Shown here: piece by piece, positions 46,735 to 55,983 of the stretch
Numbering within the stretch: the stretch's first letter is position 1
Layout: each line of letters opens with the position of its first letter
From: Desulfobacula sp.
GTDB lineage: Bacteria > Desulfobacterota > Desulfobacteria > Desulfobacterales > Desulfobacteraceae
Reading direction: 5' to 3'
Assembly: GCA_023701135.1 (NCBI GenBank)
Contig: JAMPXP010000011.1
Location: 62,001 to 126,000, forward strand
Length of the DNA stretch: 64,000 nt
Program-made: the position numbers and the translations under genes
Notes under the pieces: model-generated
Databases searched by the model: none
What the model was told of the DNA's origin: nothing
What the model saw: only the letters and a program-made list of their open reading frames with translations

Positions 46735-47538
46735 TTATTTTTTGGGTGCAGGACCCATCATGCTCAAGGGTGATATTTCGTTCTTATTCATCCCGGATGT
46801 AAATCCGAATTCCGTGTTCATGATCTTGGATGTCTTTTTATAGAGCAGCCTCAGGGGAATATCCGCCGGACAGGCCTCTTCGCAGAGTCCGCAATCAATG
46901 CACCGGTCCGCCATGTGCATGGCCCGGGTCAGGTGGAAGACCGGGATGTCCACGGGAAGGTCCCCCTTGGAGACCAGATCTTCGCATTCCAGGCTGCATT
47001 CCTTGCAGAAGCACATGGGACAGATATCCCTGCATCCATAGCATTTGATGCATTTTGAAAACTGCTCCGTCCAGAAACTGAAGCGTTCTTTCAAATCCAG
47101 GCCTTCCGCCGCCTCCACCCGTTTCTGGGCCACCCCCTGGGATTTTTCACCGGCCGTCATCTCGTCGGGCCAGGGTTTTTTGCATTCGCATTGCAGGGCC
47201 AGGGTTTCGGGGCAGGATATCCCGATGGGGACCACCTTGTCCGCTGCCAACTGGTTCAGGCGAAAGAGGATATGAAGGCCCCTTTCATCGCAGCCCCGGA
47301 CCAGGACCCCGAAGACCTCGTCCGGATATTGCCGGGCAATGGTGGTGAGCACCTTGTTCAGCGGATATCTTGCATCTCCGGAGGTTTCCCTGTCCCCGAG
47401 ACTCAGGTGCTGAAGATCATCCCCTTTCTGGAACAGGCAGGGCGCCACATGGCCGTTGGCATTGGCCAGGGCCACGACACCCTTGACGGAGCCGCCGGAA
47501 AGGAGTTCATTTATTTTTTGTTTTACGCGATCGATCAT
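46735..47538 (-). CDS. FdhB-like iron-sulfur subunit
   Basis: 267 residues. The first 110 residues resemble the N-terminal domain of the F420-hydrogenase/formate dehydrogenase beta family (GVLVRGCDERGLHILFRLNQL). A Cys-rich middle (CIKCYGCRDICPMCFCKEC) and a second ferredoxin motif (CIDCGLCEEACPADIPL) supply two or more 4Fe-4S clusters. It lacks the full F420-binding C-terminal part. It probably carries electrons between FdhA and MvhD. It starts eight bases after the mvhD stop and ends 26 before fdhA2. Confidence 0.82.
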   Translation of the reverse strand: MIDRVKQKINELLSGGSVKGVVALANANGHVAPCLFQKGDDLQHLSLGDRETSGDARYPLNKVLTTIARQYPDEVFGVLVRGCDERGLHILFRLNQLAADKVVPIGISCPETLALQCECKKPWPDEMTAGEKSQGVAQKRVEAAEGLDLKERFSFWTEQFSKCIKCYGCRDICPMCFCKECSLECEDLVSKGDLPVDIPVFHLTRAMHMADRCIDCGLCEEACPADIPLRLLYKKTSKIMNTEFGFTSGMNKNEISPLSMMGPAPKK

Positions 47539-47546
47539 AACTATAC

Positions 47547-47990
47547 CTATCCTAAAGCAAGGGTTTTGACGGGTTCTTTTTTCAATGGGGAAGGCCCCAG
47601 CTTTTTAAGGACGTCAATAAAATGGTTGATTTCCTCAACAAACTCCGGTGCCTCGGCAGAAGATACCCATCTGGCCCTGAGCCTTTCCTTTTCCAGACCG
47701 CAGAAATCCAGCACCTGGGAAAGAACGGCCACCCGTTTTTCAGCAGAATAATTACCATACAGGTAATTGCATTCACTTAAATGTCAGCCGCCCACGAAAA
47801 TGCCGTCCACTCCCTGCTGGAATGCCCTCAGCATATGGTGGGGAGACACGCTCCCGGAGCACATGACACGGATGATCCGGATATTTGCCGGGTACTGCAT
47901 ACGACTGACCCCAGCCAGGTCAGCAGCGGCGTATGCTCACCAGGTGCACAGAAAACAGACGATATGGGGTTCAAACTGTGTGTCGTTCAT
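47547..47990 (-). CDS. mvhD: MvhD-type electron-transfer subunit with two predicted selenocysteines (codons 18 and 69)
   Basis: 147 residues when two in-frame UGAs are read through: 47937-47939 (codon 18) and 47784-47786 (codon 69). N-terminus: [22 protein letters not shown]; second site: GVDGIFVGG-U-HLSECNYLYGN. The neighbour at 51349-51768 has [13 protein letters not shown] and [21 protein letters not shown], so site 1 replaces a Cys and site 2 is shared. Start ATG 47990 after AAGGAAAG. MvhD bears a [2Fe-2S] cluster and links a hydrogenase or Fdh to HdrA. Both Sec sites lie at conserved thiol positions, likely cluster ligands (inference). 86 bases downstream of the HdrA'-like gene, the widest gap in the operon. 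Conventional gene calls would see only the piece after codon 69. Confidence 0.88.
47750..47786 (-). promoter_or_regulatory. UGA (codon 69) and SECIS-type hairpin in the double-Sec mvhD
   Basis: 15 bases after the UGA a perfect 7-bp stem AATTACC/GGTAATT closes the 5-nt loop TGTAT. The hairpin in the other mvhD is at the same distance and has a related stem (CATTACC/GGTAATG). Confidence 0.8.
47897..47939 (-). promoter_or_regulatory. UGA (codon 18) and nested hairpin in the double-Sec mvhD
   Basis: On the minus strand the UGA is directly followed by GCATACG, which pairs perfectly with CGTATGC 27 bases on. Inside, CTGACC pairs perfectly with GGTCAG around the loop TGGCTGG. The equivalent region of the Cys-containing mvhD (around 51700) lacks the outer stem as far as I can see, which ties the structure to the UGA. 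Confidence 0.75.
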
Positions 47991-48076
47991 TTATTTCTTT
48001 CCTTATATATGCTAACGGTTTTTCTCTTTGTGTTCTATATCAGGCCGGACTGTTTCCGGCATTTTCCCCGCACCGC

Positions 48077-49750
48077 TCAAGCCGCCCCGATCTGGGCCAG
48101 GAGCTGATCGGGCTTGAATCCCCGAAGCTGGGCGCTGTGGGACGGACAGGTGGCGGCACAATTTCCGCATCCCTTGCAGAGAATTTCATTGACCTGGCAG
48201 ATGCGTTTTCCCGGGTCATAGGTGATGGCTTCGTAGGGACACATGGTCAGGCAGGCTTTGCAGCCCACACAGGACTCGGGGTTGATCTCCGCCACAATGG
48301 CGCTTTTCACCAGTTTTTCCTTGAACAGGATGGCCGCCACCCGGGAGGCCACGCCGATGCCCTGGGTCCTGGCTTCCGTGGAGGTGGCCGGATACCGGCC
48401 GGACCCGCAGACAAAAACCCCGTCAGCGGCAAAATCCAGGGGACGGAGTTTGGCATGGGCTTCCAGGAAAAATCCGTTCTGGTCCGTGGGCACCCGCATC
48501 ATATTGGCCAGGGCGGCGCTGTCTTTTCTCGGCACCAGGGGGGTGGACAGGACCACCAGGTCCGTGTCCAGCTCCAGGGTTTTGCCGGTAATGGTCTGAA
48601 AAAATTTCACCTTGCCGTCCGCCACCACGGGCGCATTTTCCGGGCTGTAGACATCGAACCGAACGCCCTTGCCCCTGGCGTCCCAGAGCATCTGCTCCTT
48701 GTAGGTGCCGTACATCTGCATATCCCGGTAAAGGATTCTCACATCGGTCAGGGGATATTTTTCCTTGATGAGCATGGCGTTTTTCACGCCGATGAGGCAG
48801 CAGATCCGGGAACAGTATTCCCGTCCCGCCATCCTGGCGCCGGCGCACTGGATAAACACCACCCGTTTTGCGGAGAGGTCATTCTTTGCCAGCTTCTGCT
48901 CCAGCTCCATGAGGGAGATGACGGTCTTGCCGTTATACCCGAACAGCCCTTCCGGGATCAAGGGGACAGCTCCGGTGGCCACCACCATGCATCCGACCAT
49001 TTCTTCAAGCATTCCCTTTTCCGTATCGATCTTAACATTGAAATTACCGATATATCCGCCGGTTTCCTGGACCGTTGCCGAGGTATGGCAGGTGATATTG
49101 GATCTGGACCTGACATCCCCGATGATTTCATCAAGGGTTTCCCTGGCGGTTTTTCCCGTATCCAGGCGGTTCACCTGCTGCAGGAGACCTCCCAGGGACG
49201 GCGTCTTTTCCACCAGGATGACTTCCAGGCCCATGTCGGACAGGGCCTGGGCCGCGGACAGCCCTGCGATCCCGCCGCCGATGACCAGGATTCTCCGGAT
49301 CAGGGAGGATTCAATGGCCTCCTGGGGCTCAAGCCCGGCGCTTTTGGCGACGCCCATGCGGATAAGTTCCTTGGCTTTCTGGGTGGCGTCGGCCCTTTTG
49401 CCCATGTGGACCCAGGAACACTGGTCCCGGATATTGACCATTTCAAAGAGATAGGGATTCAGCCCCGCTTCGGCGCAGGAACTTGAAAACAGGGGCTGAT
49501 GGGTCCGGGGCGAGCAGGAGGCCACCACCACCCGGTTGAGGTTCTGTTCCTGGATGGCTTTTTTGATCTCCCCTATCCCGGATTCCGAGCAGGTATACAG
49601 ATTTTCCTTGGTATACACCACATGGGGAAGGGTTTTGGCATATTCGGCCACATCGGCGCAATCCAGATGCCCTGCAATATTGGACCCGCAGTCACAGACA
49701 AATACCCCGATGCGAGGTTCTTCATAGAGCGATACATTCTTCTTATTCAT
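48077..49750 (-). CDS. HdrA'-like (QmoB/HdrA C-half) iron-sulfur flavoprotein
   Basis: 557 residues from ATG 49750, preferred over TTG 49759 because GAAAGG lies nine bases before it. N-terminal segment GVFVCDCGSNIAGHLD, then CSPRTHQPLF, an FAD-binding fold (LVIGGGIAGLSAAQAL), and two C-terminal 4Fe-4S motifs (CVGCKACLTMCP, CKGCGNCAATCP). It corresponds to the second half of the fused protein at 51782-54817, here a separate gene. The Sec/Cys of true HdrA is absent. Relatives include QmoB and the duplicated HdrA forms of sulfate reducers. Start is 16 bases after the HdrA stop. Confidence 0.85.
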   Translation of the reverse strand: MNKKNVSLYEEPRIGVFVCDCGSNIAGHLDCADVAEYAKTLPHVVYTKENLYTCSESGIGEIKKAIQEQNLNRVVVASCSPRTHQPLFSSSCAEAGLNPYLFEMVNIRDQCSWVHMGKRADATQKAKELIRMGVAKSAGLEPQEAIESSLIRRILVIGGGIAGLSAAQALSDMGLEVILVEKTPSLGGLLQQVNRLDTGKTARETLDEIIGDVRSRSNITCHTSATVQETGGYIGNFNVKIDTEKGMLEEMVGCMVVATGAVPLIPEGLFGYNGKTVISLMELEQKLAKNDLSAKRVVFIQCAGARMAGREYCSRICCLIGVKNAMLIKEKYPLTDVRILYRDMQMYGTYKEQMLWDARGKGVRFDVYSPENAPVVADGKVKFFQTITGKTLELDTDLVVLSTPLVPRKDSAALANMMRVPTDQNGFFLEAHAKLRPLDFAADGVFVCGSGRYPATSTEARTQGIGVASRVAAILFKEKLVKSAIVAEINPESCVGCKACLTMCPYEAITYDPGKRICQVNEILCKGCGNCAATCPSHSAQLRGFKPDQLLAQIGAA

Positions 49751-49766
49751 AGGGGGCAACCTTTCT

Positions 49767-51311
49767 TCATGATGCCTTTTGATCGGTTTTTTTCATTACG
49801 GCCTGAACGGCCCTGGCCGCTGCAGAGCTGGCCTGGGCTACGGATTCGGGAATATCCATGGGGCTGTGGGCGCACCCGCAGACAAAGACTCCCGGTCGCG
49901 TGGTGTCCAGGGGATTGGCCGGGTCGGTCTTGAAAAATCCGAACCGGTCCATCTGGATATCCAGGGTTTCGGCAATTTTTCCGGCCCCCTTGACGGGTCC
50001 GCAGGCCGTGGCCAGGATCACCAGATCAAAGGGTTCTTTTTTAACCTTCTGCTCCTTGGTATCCTCATAAATTACCACGGGGCGCTCATCGGCATCCTTG
50101 GTGATTTCCGCCACCCGGGACCGTTTGTAGACAATATTGGAATTGTTTCCCCCGCGGATCTTGTATTCTTCAAAGCCCTTGCCCACGGCCCGGATATCCA
50201 TTCCAAAGATCACCGAATGGGTGTCATTGTCATGTTCATGGGCAATGATGGATTCCTTGATGGCATGCATACAGCAATAGCCGGAGCAGAAGGGGTAGAA
50301 TCTCAGATCCCGGGAGCCCACGCATTGGATAAAGGCCAGTTTTTTGGCGCTTTTAAACCCCTTGGCCTTTTCTTTCAGGGCCAGAAGGGGGGTCTCATGC
50401 TCGAGATGGGCCGAATAGCGTTCCAGCCATTTGTCCCGGTCTTTTTCCAGGGCTTCCGTCGGATTCAGGCTGCCGTTCTGATGAGCGGCATAGAACTCGG
50501 CGCTGGTCATGCCATGGTCTTTTTCAAATTTTTCAAGGCCTTTGAGGGATTTGCGGACTTTATTCTCCAGTTCGGCGATTTCAGCCTTGACCTTCCGGTC
50601 GCTGGGGCGGTAGACATGGCCCTCCGTGGGGCCCGAGGCAGACAGGAACCGCTCAAATTCCATGGCCGTGACCACATTGTCGATCTCTTTATACCGGTAT
50701 TCAGGAATCCGTGAAGGATCAAAGACATCATAGCCCGTGGCCAGAATAACTGCGCCCACGGGCAGTTCCAGGATTGTGTCCTTCTGCTCGAAATTGATGG
50801 CCCCGGCCTGGCATTTCTTCTGGCAGATCCCGCATTTTTTCCCGGTCAATACCCGGCAGTGATCCGGGTCAATGGTATGGGTGGAGGGAATCCCCTGGGC
50901 AAACCAGGAATAAATGGCCCTTCTTTCCGCATGGCCTTCGTTGTAAAGATCGATCACCGGCGTGGGGCAGACTTCCCGGCAGGCCCCGCAGCCCGTGCAT
51001 TTATCCTCTTCCACATACCTGGCTTTTTTCCGGACCGTGGCCGTAAAATTCCCGGCTTCTCCCGTCAGCTTTTCAAGTTCGCTGTAGGCCAGAAGTTTGA
51101 TATTGGGATGTCGACCGACATCCAGCATCTTGGGCGAAAGTATTCAGATGGCGCAGTCGTTGGTCGGGAAGGTTTTGTCAAGCTGGGCCATTTTCCCGCC
51201 AATGGAAGGAAGCTGTTCCACCAGGTAAACCTTGAATCCCATTTCGGCCAGATCCAGCGAGGACTGGATCCCGGCAATGCCGCCGCCAAGGACAAGTATA
51301 TCCTTTGTCAC
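49767..51311 (-). CDS. hdrA: Selenocysteine HdrA-like flavoprotein (Sec at UGA 51144-51146)
   Basis: 514 residues from GTG 51311, chosen because AGGAG lies eight bases before it; the ATG at 51335 is upstream of that site. UGA at codon 56 within [17 protein letters not shown], the position that is Cys or Sec in HdrA. FAD fold [20 protein letters not shown]; ferredoxin motif [12 protein letters not shown] at about 105; CGICQKKC at about 160. A Lys/Glu-rich insertion of roughly 80 residues (about 237-317) is not in the fused paralogue. HdrA flavin is the electron-bifurcating centre of heterodisulfide reductase complexes. It follows mvhD (51349) after 37 bases. Confidence 0.88.
51107..51146 (-). 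promoter_or_regulatory. UGA and SECIS-type hairpin in hdrA
   Basis: 21 bases after the UGA a perfect 6-bp stem GATGTC/GACATC closes the 4-nt loop GGTC. Confidence 0.7.
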
Positions 51312-51348
51312 AATCGTTTCTCCTGTTGTCTTCATCTATGATTCGCCC

Positions 51349-51768
51349 TCAGGCCACCTTTCGTATATTGGCGGGCCCCAGGGCTTTTATGGTTTCCGTA
51401 AATTCGTTTGCCGTTTTGGCAAACCGGGTTCCTTCGGCGGAGGAAATCCATTCCAGCCGGAGTCTTTTCGGATCAATGCCCAGGAGGTTTAAAAACCCGC
51501 TGGTCATCTCGAACATCTTCTGGGCCTTTACATTACCGTCCAGGTAATGGCAGTCACCGATATGTCAGCCTGAGACCAGGACACCGTCGGCCCCTTTTTC
51601 AAAGGCTTTGAGAATATAATTGGGGTTGATCCCGCCGGAACACATGACCCTGATGATTCTCATATTGGGCGGATACTGGAACCGGCTCACGCCGGCCAGG
51701 TCAGCCGCCGCATAGGAACACCAGTTGCAGGCAAAGGTCAGGATCTGCGGGTTAAAATCTTGAGACAT
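51349..51768 (-). CDS. mvhD: MvhD-type electron-transfer subunit, one selenocysteine (UGA 51565-51567)
   Basis: 139 residues from ATG 51768, seven bases after AAAGGA; the ATG at 51792 lies inside the upstream gene. Family blocks: [28 protein letters not shown], and [21 protein letters not shown] with UGA at codon 68. [2Fe-2S] protein joining an HdrA to a hydrogenase or formate dehydrogenase. It lies between the fused HdrA and the separate HdrA, 13 bases after the first. Unlike its paralogue at 47547 it keeps Cys at the N-terminal site. Confidence 0.9.
51531..51567 (-). promoter_or_regulatory. UGA and SECIS-type hairpin in mvhD (51349-51768)
   Basis: 15 bases after the UGA a perfect 7-bp stem CATTACC/GGTAATG closes the 5-nt loop TGGAC. 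Confidence 0.8.
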
Positions 51769-51781
51769 GTCAGGGTCCTTT

Positions 51782-54700
51782 CTATGATTCAAGTGCTGTT
51801 TCGATCATGGTCAGCACCTCATTGTTATAATGGAAGACACCGGCCGCACCGGTGGGGCAGGCCACGGAACAGGCGGCGCAGCCTTTGCACAGGGCCTGCT
51901 GGACCGAGGCGATCTTGACCCCGTCTTCCCGGATATGAACGGCAATGGCCCCGAAGGCGCAGGCGTCTTCACAGGCGCCGCAACCCCGGCACAGGGCCTC
52001 GTTGACCTGGGAGACCACGCCATCCACGGTCACGGTTTCCTTGGACAGGACCACGGTGGCCCGTGATGCAGCCGCCTTGGCCTGGGCAATGCTTTCTTCC
52101 ACCGGTTTGGGATAATGGGCCATACCGGCCAGGAAGATACCGTCCGTGGCAAAATCAACCGGCCTTAATTTGGCATGGGCTTCCATGAAAAACCGGTCGT
52201 CGTTCAGGGAAAGCTTGAACATCTGGGCCAGGGCTGCATTGTCTTCCGGAACAATGGCCGAGGCCAGGACAATGAGATCGGGTTCCAGGCCAAGATTCAT
52301 TCCGAGCACATGGTCCCGGACCGTCACTGCAAGGGAAGATCCCTCTTTTTGAACCAGGGGTTTATGGTCAAGGTCATACCGGACAAAGATAACCCCCTTG
52401 TCCCGGGCTTCCTTATATTTTTCTTCCCTCTGGCCATAGGTCCGGATATCCCGGTAGAGCACATAGACATCCATGTCCGGGTTCAGTTCCTTGAATTTCA
52501 GGGCCGATTTCACGGAATGGGTGCAGCAGACCTTGGAACAATAGGGACGTTCCGGCTCCCGTGACCCCACACACTGGATGAATACGGCCGCATTCATGGT
52601 TTTCAGAAACGAACTGTCTTTGGCCATCCGTTGATCCAGCTCCAGATGGGTCAGGACCCGTTCGTCTTCTCCGTATAAATATTCGGTGGGTTTTCTTTCC
52701 TTTGCACCGGTGGCAATAATCACGGCGCCGTGATCAATCGTCTGGTCCCTGCCGTTTACGGACAACGTCGTCTTGAAATTTCCGATAAACCCGGCCGTAT
52801 CCTTGACCGTTGCCCCGGTAAAGACCTGGATCAGGGGATTTTCCCGGACCTCTTTCACCAGCTTGGCCACATTTTCGGCAATGGGTTCGCCCTTCCAGGT
52901 TTGGTTCAGGTGAAGGGCATTTCCGCCCAGCACAGCCTCTTTTTCCACCAGGGTCGTAAAAAATCCCTGTTTTGCCAGGCCCAGAGCCGAGGTCATACCG
53001 GCCACACCGCCGCCGATGACCAGGCCTTTCTGGACGATTCCCACGGTGGGCTGGGGCAAGGCCCGCATGAGGGAGGCCTTGGCCACGGCAATGCGAACCA
53101 GATCCTTGGCCTTGGCTGTCGCCAGTTCTGGCTCCTTGGAATGGACCCAGGAACACTGGTTCCGGATATTGGCCATTTCAATGAGATATTTATTAAGACC
53201 CGCGTCTTTCAGGGTTTCCTGGAATAGGGGCTCGTGGGTTCTCGGGGTGCAGGCGGCCACAACGATCCGGTTCAGACCGTTTTTTTCGATCACCTGTTTC
53301 ATTTTATTCTGGGTGTCCTGGGAACAGGTGAACATATTCTCTTCCACAAAGGCCACATGGGGAAGGGTCCTGGCATAGGCCGCCACATCGGGCACATTGA
53401 CGATGCCGCCGATATTGGTGCCGCAGTTGCAGACAAAGACCCCGATCCTCGGGTCCTGGCCCATGATATCGGTCTCGGCGGGATAGGTCCTTGTTCTGGT
53501 CAGGGTTCCCCTGGCCGGGGAAAGGCTGGTTCCGGCATCGCAGGCGGCTGCGCTGGCTTCCATGACGGCCATGGGAATATCCTTGGGTTCCTGGAGGGCG
53601 CCGCAGACATAAAATCCCTTGCGGGAGGTTTCCACCGGTGAAAAACTATCCGTGACCACAAAATTATTGGCATTCAGTTCAATTCCCATGTTCCTGACAA
53701 CGGCGGCCAGGTCCGCCGGGGTTTCCATGCCCACGGACAGCACCACCATGTCAAAGACTTCGGTGATATTCCGTCCGTCTTCGCTCACATAGGTGGCGAT
53801 GAGCTTATGGTTTTCATCCTGGGTAATGGTATGGATCCTGGATCTGACAAACCGAACGCCCTGGTCCTTGGCCCGTTCATAGTATTTTTCAAAGTCCTTG
53901 CCATAGGTTCTCATGTCCATGAGAAAAATGGAGGCTTCAAACTCGCCGGAAATATGGTCTTTGGCCATCATGGCTTCTTTTACGGCATACATGCAGCAGA
54001 CGGAAGAGCAGTATGAATTGCCGCATTTATTCTGATCCCGTGATCCCACGCACTGGAGCCAGGCGATCTTTTTGGGTTCCGCCTTGTCGGGAAAGCATTC
54101 AATATGGCCATGGGTGGGGCCCCCGGCAGACAGAATCCGTTCAAATTCAATGGATGTGACCACATTGGGAAATTTGGCATACTGGAGATTGTCCAGCCTG
54201 GACGGGTCAAAGGGCTTGAACCCGGCCGCCATGATGACGGAACCCACGTTCAGGGTCAGGATTTCTTCCTTGTCCTCGTAATTGATGGCACCGGTGGGGC
54301 AAACTTTGGCGCAGGTGCCGCATTTGTCCTTCAGGAGTTTCAGGCAGACGGCAGGATCAATGGCATATTTCAAGGGGACGGCCTGGGGATAAGCCACATA
54401 AATGGCCTTTCGCTTGTCCAGACCCTCATTATATTCATCCCCGGTTTTGCCCGGGCATTTTTTGGTGCATTCCCCGCAGGCAATACATTTATCCATGTCC
54501 ACATACCGGGGGGATTTTTTAACGGTGATGGTAAAATCACCCGCCTCACCCTCGATCTTCTCGACGGTGGAAAGGGTGTGAAGCTGTATGTTCAGGTGCC
54601 GGCCGACCTCGACCAGTTTGGGTGAGATGACTCACATTGCACAGTCATTGGTGGGAAAGGTTTTGTCCAATTGGGCCATGACCCCGCCGATGGAAGTGGA

Positions 54701-54817
54701 TTTTTCCACCAGGTGAACAAAATAACCTGAATTGGCCAGGTCAAGGGCGGCCTGCATCCCGGCAATGCCGGAACCCACCACCATGACCGAGCCGTGAATC
54801 TTATTCGTATTTGCCAT
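51782..54817 (-). CDS. hdrA: Fused HdrA-HdrA' selenoflavoprotein (Sec at UGA 54632-54634)
   Basis: 1011 residues when the UGA at codon 62 is read as Sec ([17 protein letters not shown]). First half, about 1-450: FAD fold [20 protein letters not shown], ferredoxin motifs [13 protein letters not shown] (about 111) and CGTCAKVCP (about 166), then HdrA core ([13 protein letters not shown]). Second half, about 452-1011: [23 protein letters not shown], a second FAD fold ([20 protein letters not shown]), and two C-terminal ferredoxin motifs ([24 protein letters not shown]). So it has two flavin sites and at least four 4Fe-4S motifs. GGAG lies seven bases before ATG 54817. 50 bases after the HdrC/HdrB-like gene. 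Confidence 0.88.
54600..54634 (-). promoter_or_regulatory. UGA and candidate SECIS hairpin in the fused hdrA
   Basis: About 16 bases after the UGA a 6-bp stem TGGTCG/CGGCCG (two G-T pairs) closes the 4-nt loop AGGT. It is weaker than the other hairpins but at a matching distance. Confidence 0.55.
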
Positions 54818-54867
54818 TGATTAACTCCAGTTTCTTATACAATCCGTCCGTATCGCATGGGGCCATC

Positions 54868-55983
54868 TTATTCCATATGGGCCGCAAGATAGGAAACAAG
54901 GTCCAGGATTTCCACATGATGATCTGTATTTTTCCGGGCACAGGTCAGATGAATCCGGCATTTGGGACAGGCCGTGATAATGGCGGTTGCGCCGACAGCC
55001 TCGGCTTCCTTCAGCCGTTGCATCTGCATGACCTTTGAACAGGTCGAGCATTCCATCCAGGCTGTTGTGCCGCAGCAGACAGCATTCTCCCGGTTGTGTT
55101 CCATTTCCGCCAGTTGAGTTCCGGGAACAAGGGCAATCAGTTCACGTGGGGCTTCATAGATCCCGGACCGTCTTCCCAGACGGCAGGGGTCCTGAAAGGT
55201 CACGGTGGTGTTGCCCCCGTTTTTAAAGGCGATTCCTGCCTTGGGTATCTCCCTGGCCAGGAATTCCGTGATGTGAATGATCTCAAAGGGCAAAGGACCC
55301 AGCTTTTGGGTATAGGCCTCCCGGAACATGGAATAGCCTTCGGGACAACCGAAAACAACGGTCTTTGCGCCTGCGGCAACGATGGTCTGGATATTCTTTC
55401 GGGCCAGGGTTAAAAAGGTGTCCTCATCCCCGCACCAGAAGGCATCGTGTCCGCAGCAGCATTCGTCATTGCTGACCACGGGCTGGATCCCGATTCGATT
55501 GAGGAGCCTGAGGTTGTTCTCCGCAGACTCGATCATGTTCAGGTCAAGATATTGAAAGGCCGCGTCATAATAGGCAATACAGCCGGTGAAATAAAAAATA
55601 TCCCCTTTGTCGGCAATCCTCCCCGCTTTTTTGGCCCATTCTATCCGGTTCTGTTTGACGCCCTTGGCCTGGATGCTGGTGATGGTATGAAACATGCCGT
55701 GGTGGCTGAGTTTGGGGAGGTTGTCCGCCTGTCTGGCTTTGTAACGGTAAGACCGGATAAATTCAGGAAAGTCTATTTCCACCGGGCACCGGTCCGAGCA
55801 CCGGGAACAGGAAAGACAGGCCCAGATATCCTTGCTTTGAAGGATATCGCCCTCGGGCTCCGTCAAGGTGCGCTTGATCATCCGGCGCGGGGAAAAATCT
55901 TCCAGCGTCATGGCCACGGGGCAACTTCCGGTACAGACCCCGCATTCCATGCAATAATCGATTTGTTGTTGTGAAAGCTGCAT
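54868..55983 (-). CDS. HdrC-HdrB-like fusion (HdrD-type, two CCG domains)
   Basis: 371 residues. N-terminal HdrC-like part with two 4Fe-4S motifs (CMECGVCTGSCP; CLSCSRCSDRCP). The C-terminal HdrB-like part has two Cys-rich CCG domains (DECCCGHDAFWCG with FGCPEG; DPCRLGR, AVCCGTTAWMEC, ACPKC). CCG domains hold the non-cubane clusters that cleave heterodisulfides in methanogens. In bacteria the acceptor is unknown; it may be a disulfide, a DsrC-like protein or another carrier. First gene of the operon; a good sigma-70 promoter lies about 140 bases upstream. Confidence 0.9.
   Translation of the reverse strand: MQLSQQQIDYCMECGVCTGSCPVAMTLEDFSPRRMIKRTLTEPEGDILQSKDIWACLSCSRCSDRCPVEIDFPEFIRSYRYKARQADNLPKLSHHGMFHTITSIQAKGVKQNRIEWAKKAGRIADKGDIFYFTGCIAYYDAAFQYLDLNMIESAENNLRLLNRIGIQPVVSNDECCCGHDAFWCGDEDTFLTLARKNIQTIVAAGAKTVVFGCPEGYSMFREAYTQKLGPLPFEIIHITEFLAREIPKAGIAFKNGGNTTVTFQDPCRLGRRSGIYEAPRELIALVPGTQLAEMEHNRENAVCCGTTAWMECSTCSKVMQMQRLKEAEAVGATAIITACPKCRIHLTCARKNTDHHVEILDLVSYLAAHME

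Noticed and set aside
44771-46843. 690-residue open frame on the plus strand
   Set aside because: Entirely antisense to fdhA2 and its neighbour; no family resemblance and no ribosome-binding site. It arises from codon bias on the other strand.
47933-49486. 517-residue open frame on the plus strand
   Set aside because: Antisense to the HdrA'-like gene and the start of mvhD, low-complexity Gly/His-rich product, no recognisable domain.
44666-55983. Operon as a classical QmoABC or sulfate-reduction complex
   Set aside because: HdrA' resembles QmoB, but no QmoC-type membrane subunit, aprAB or sat is adjacent, and FdhA/FdhB-like/MvhD are present instead.
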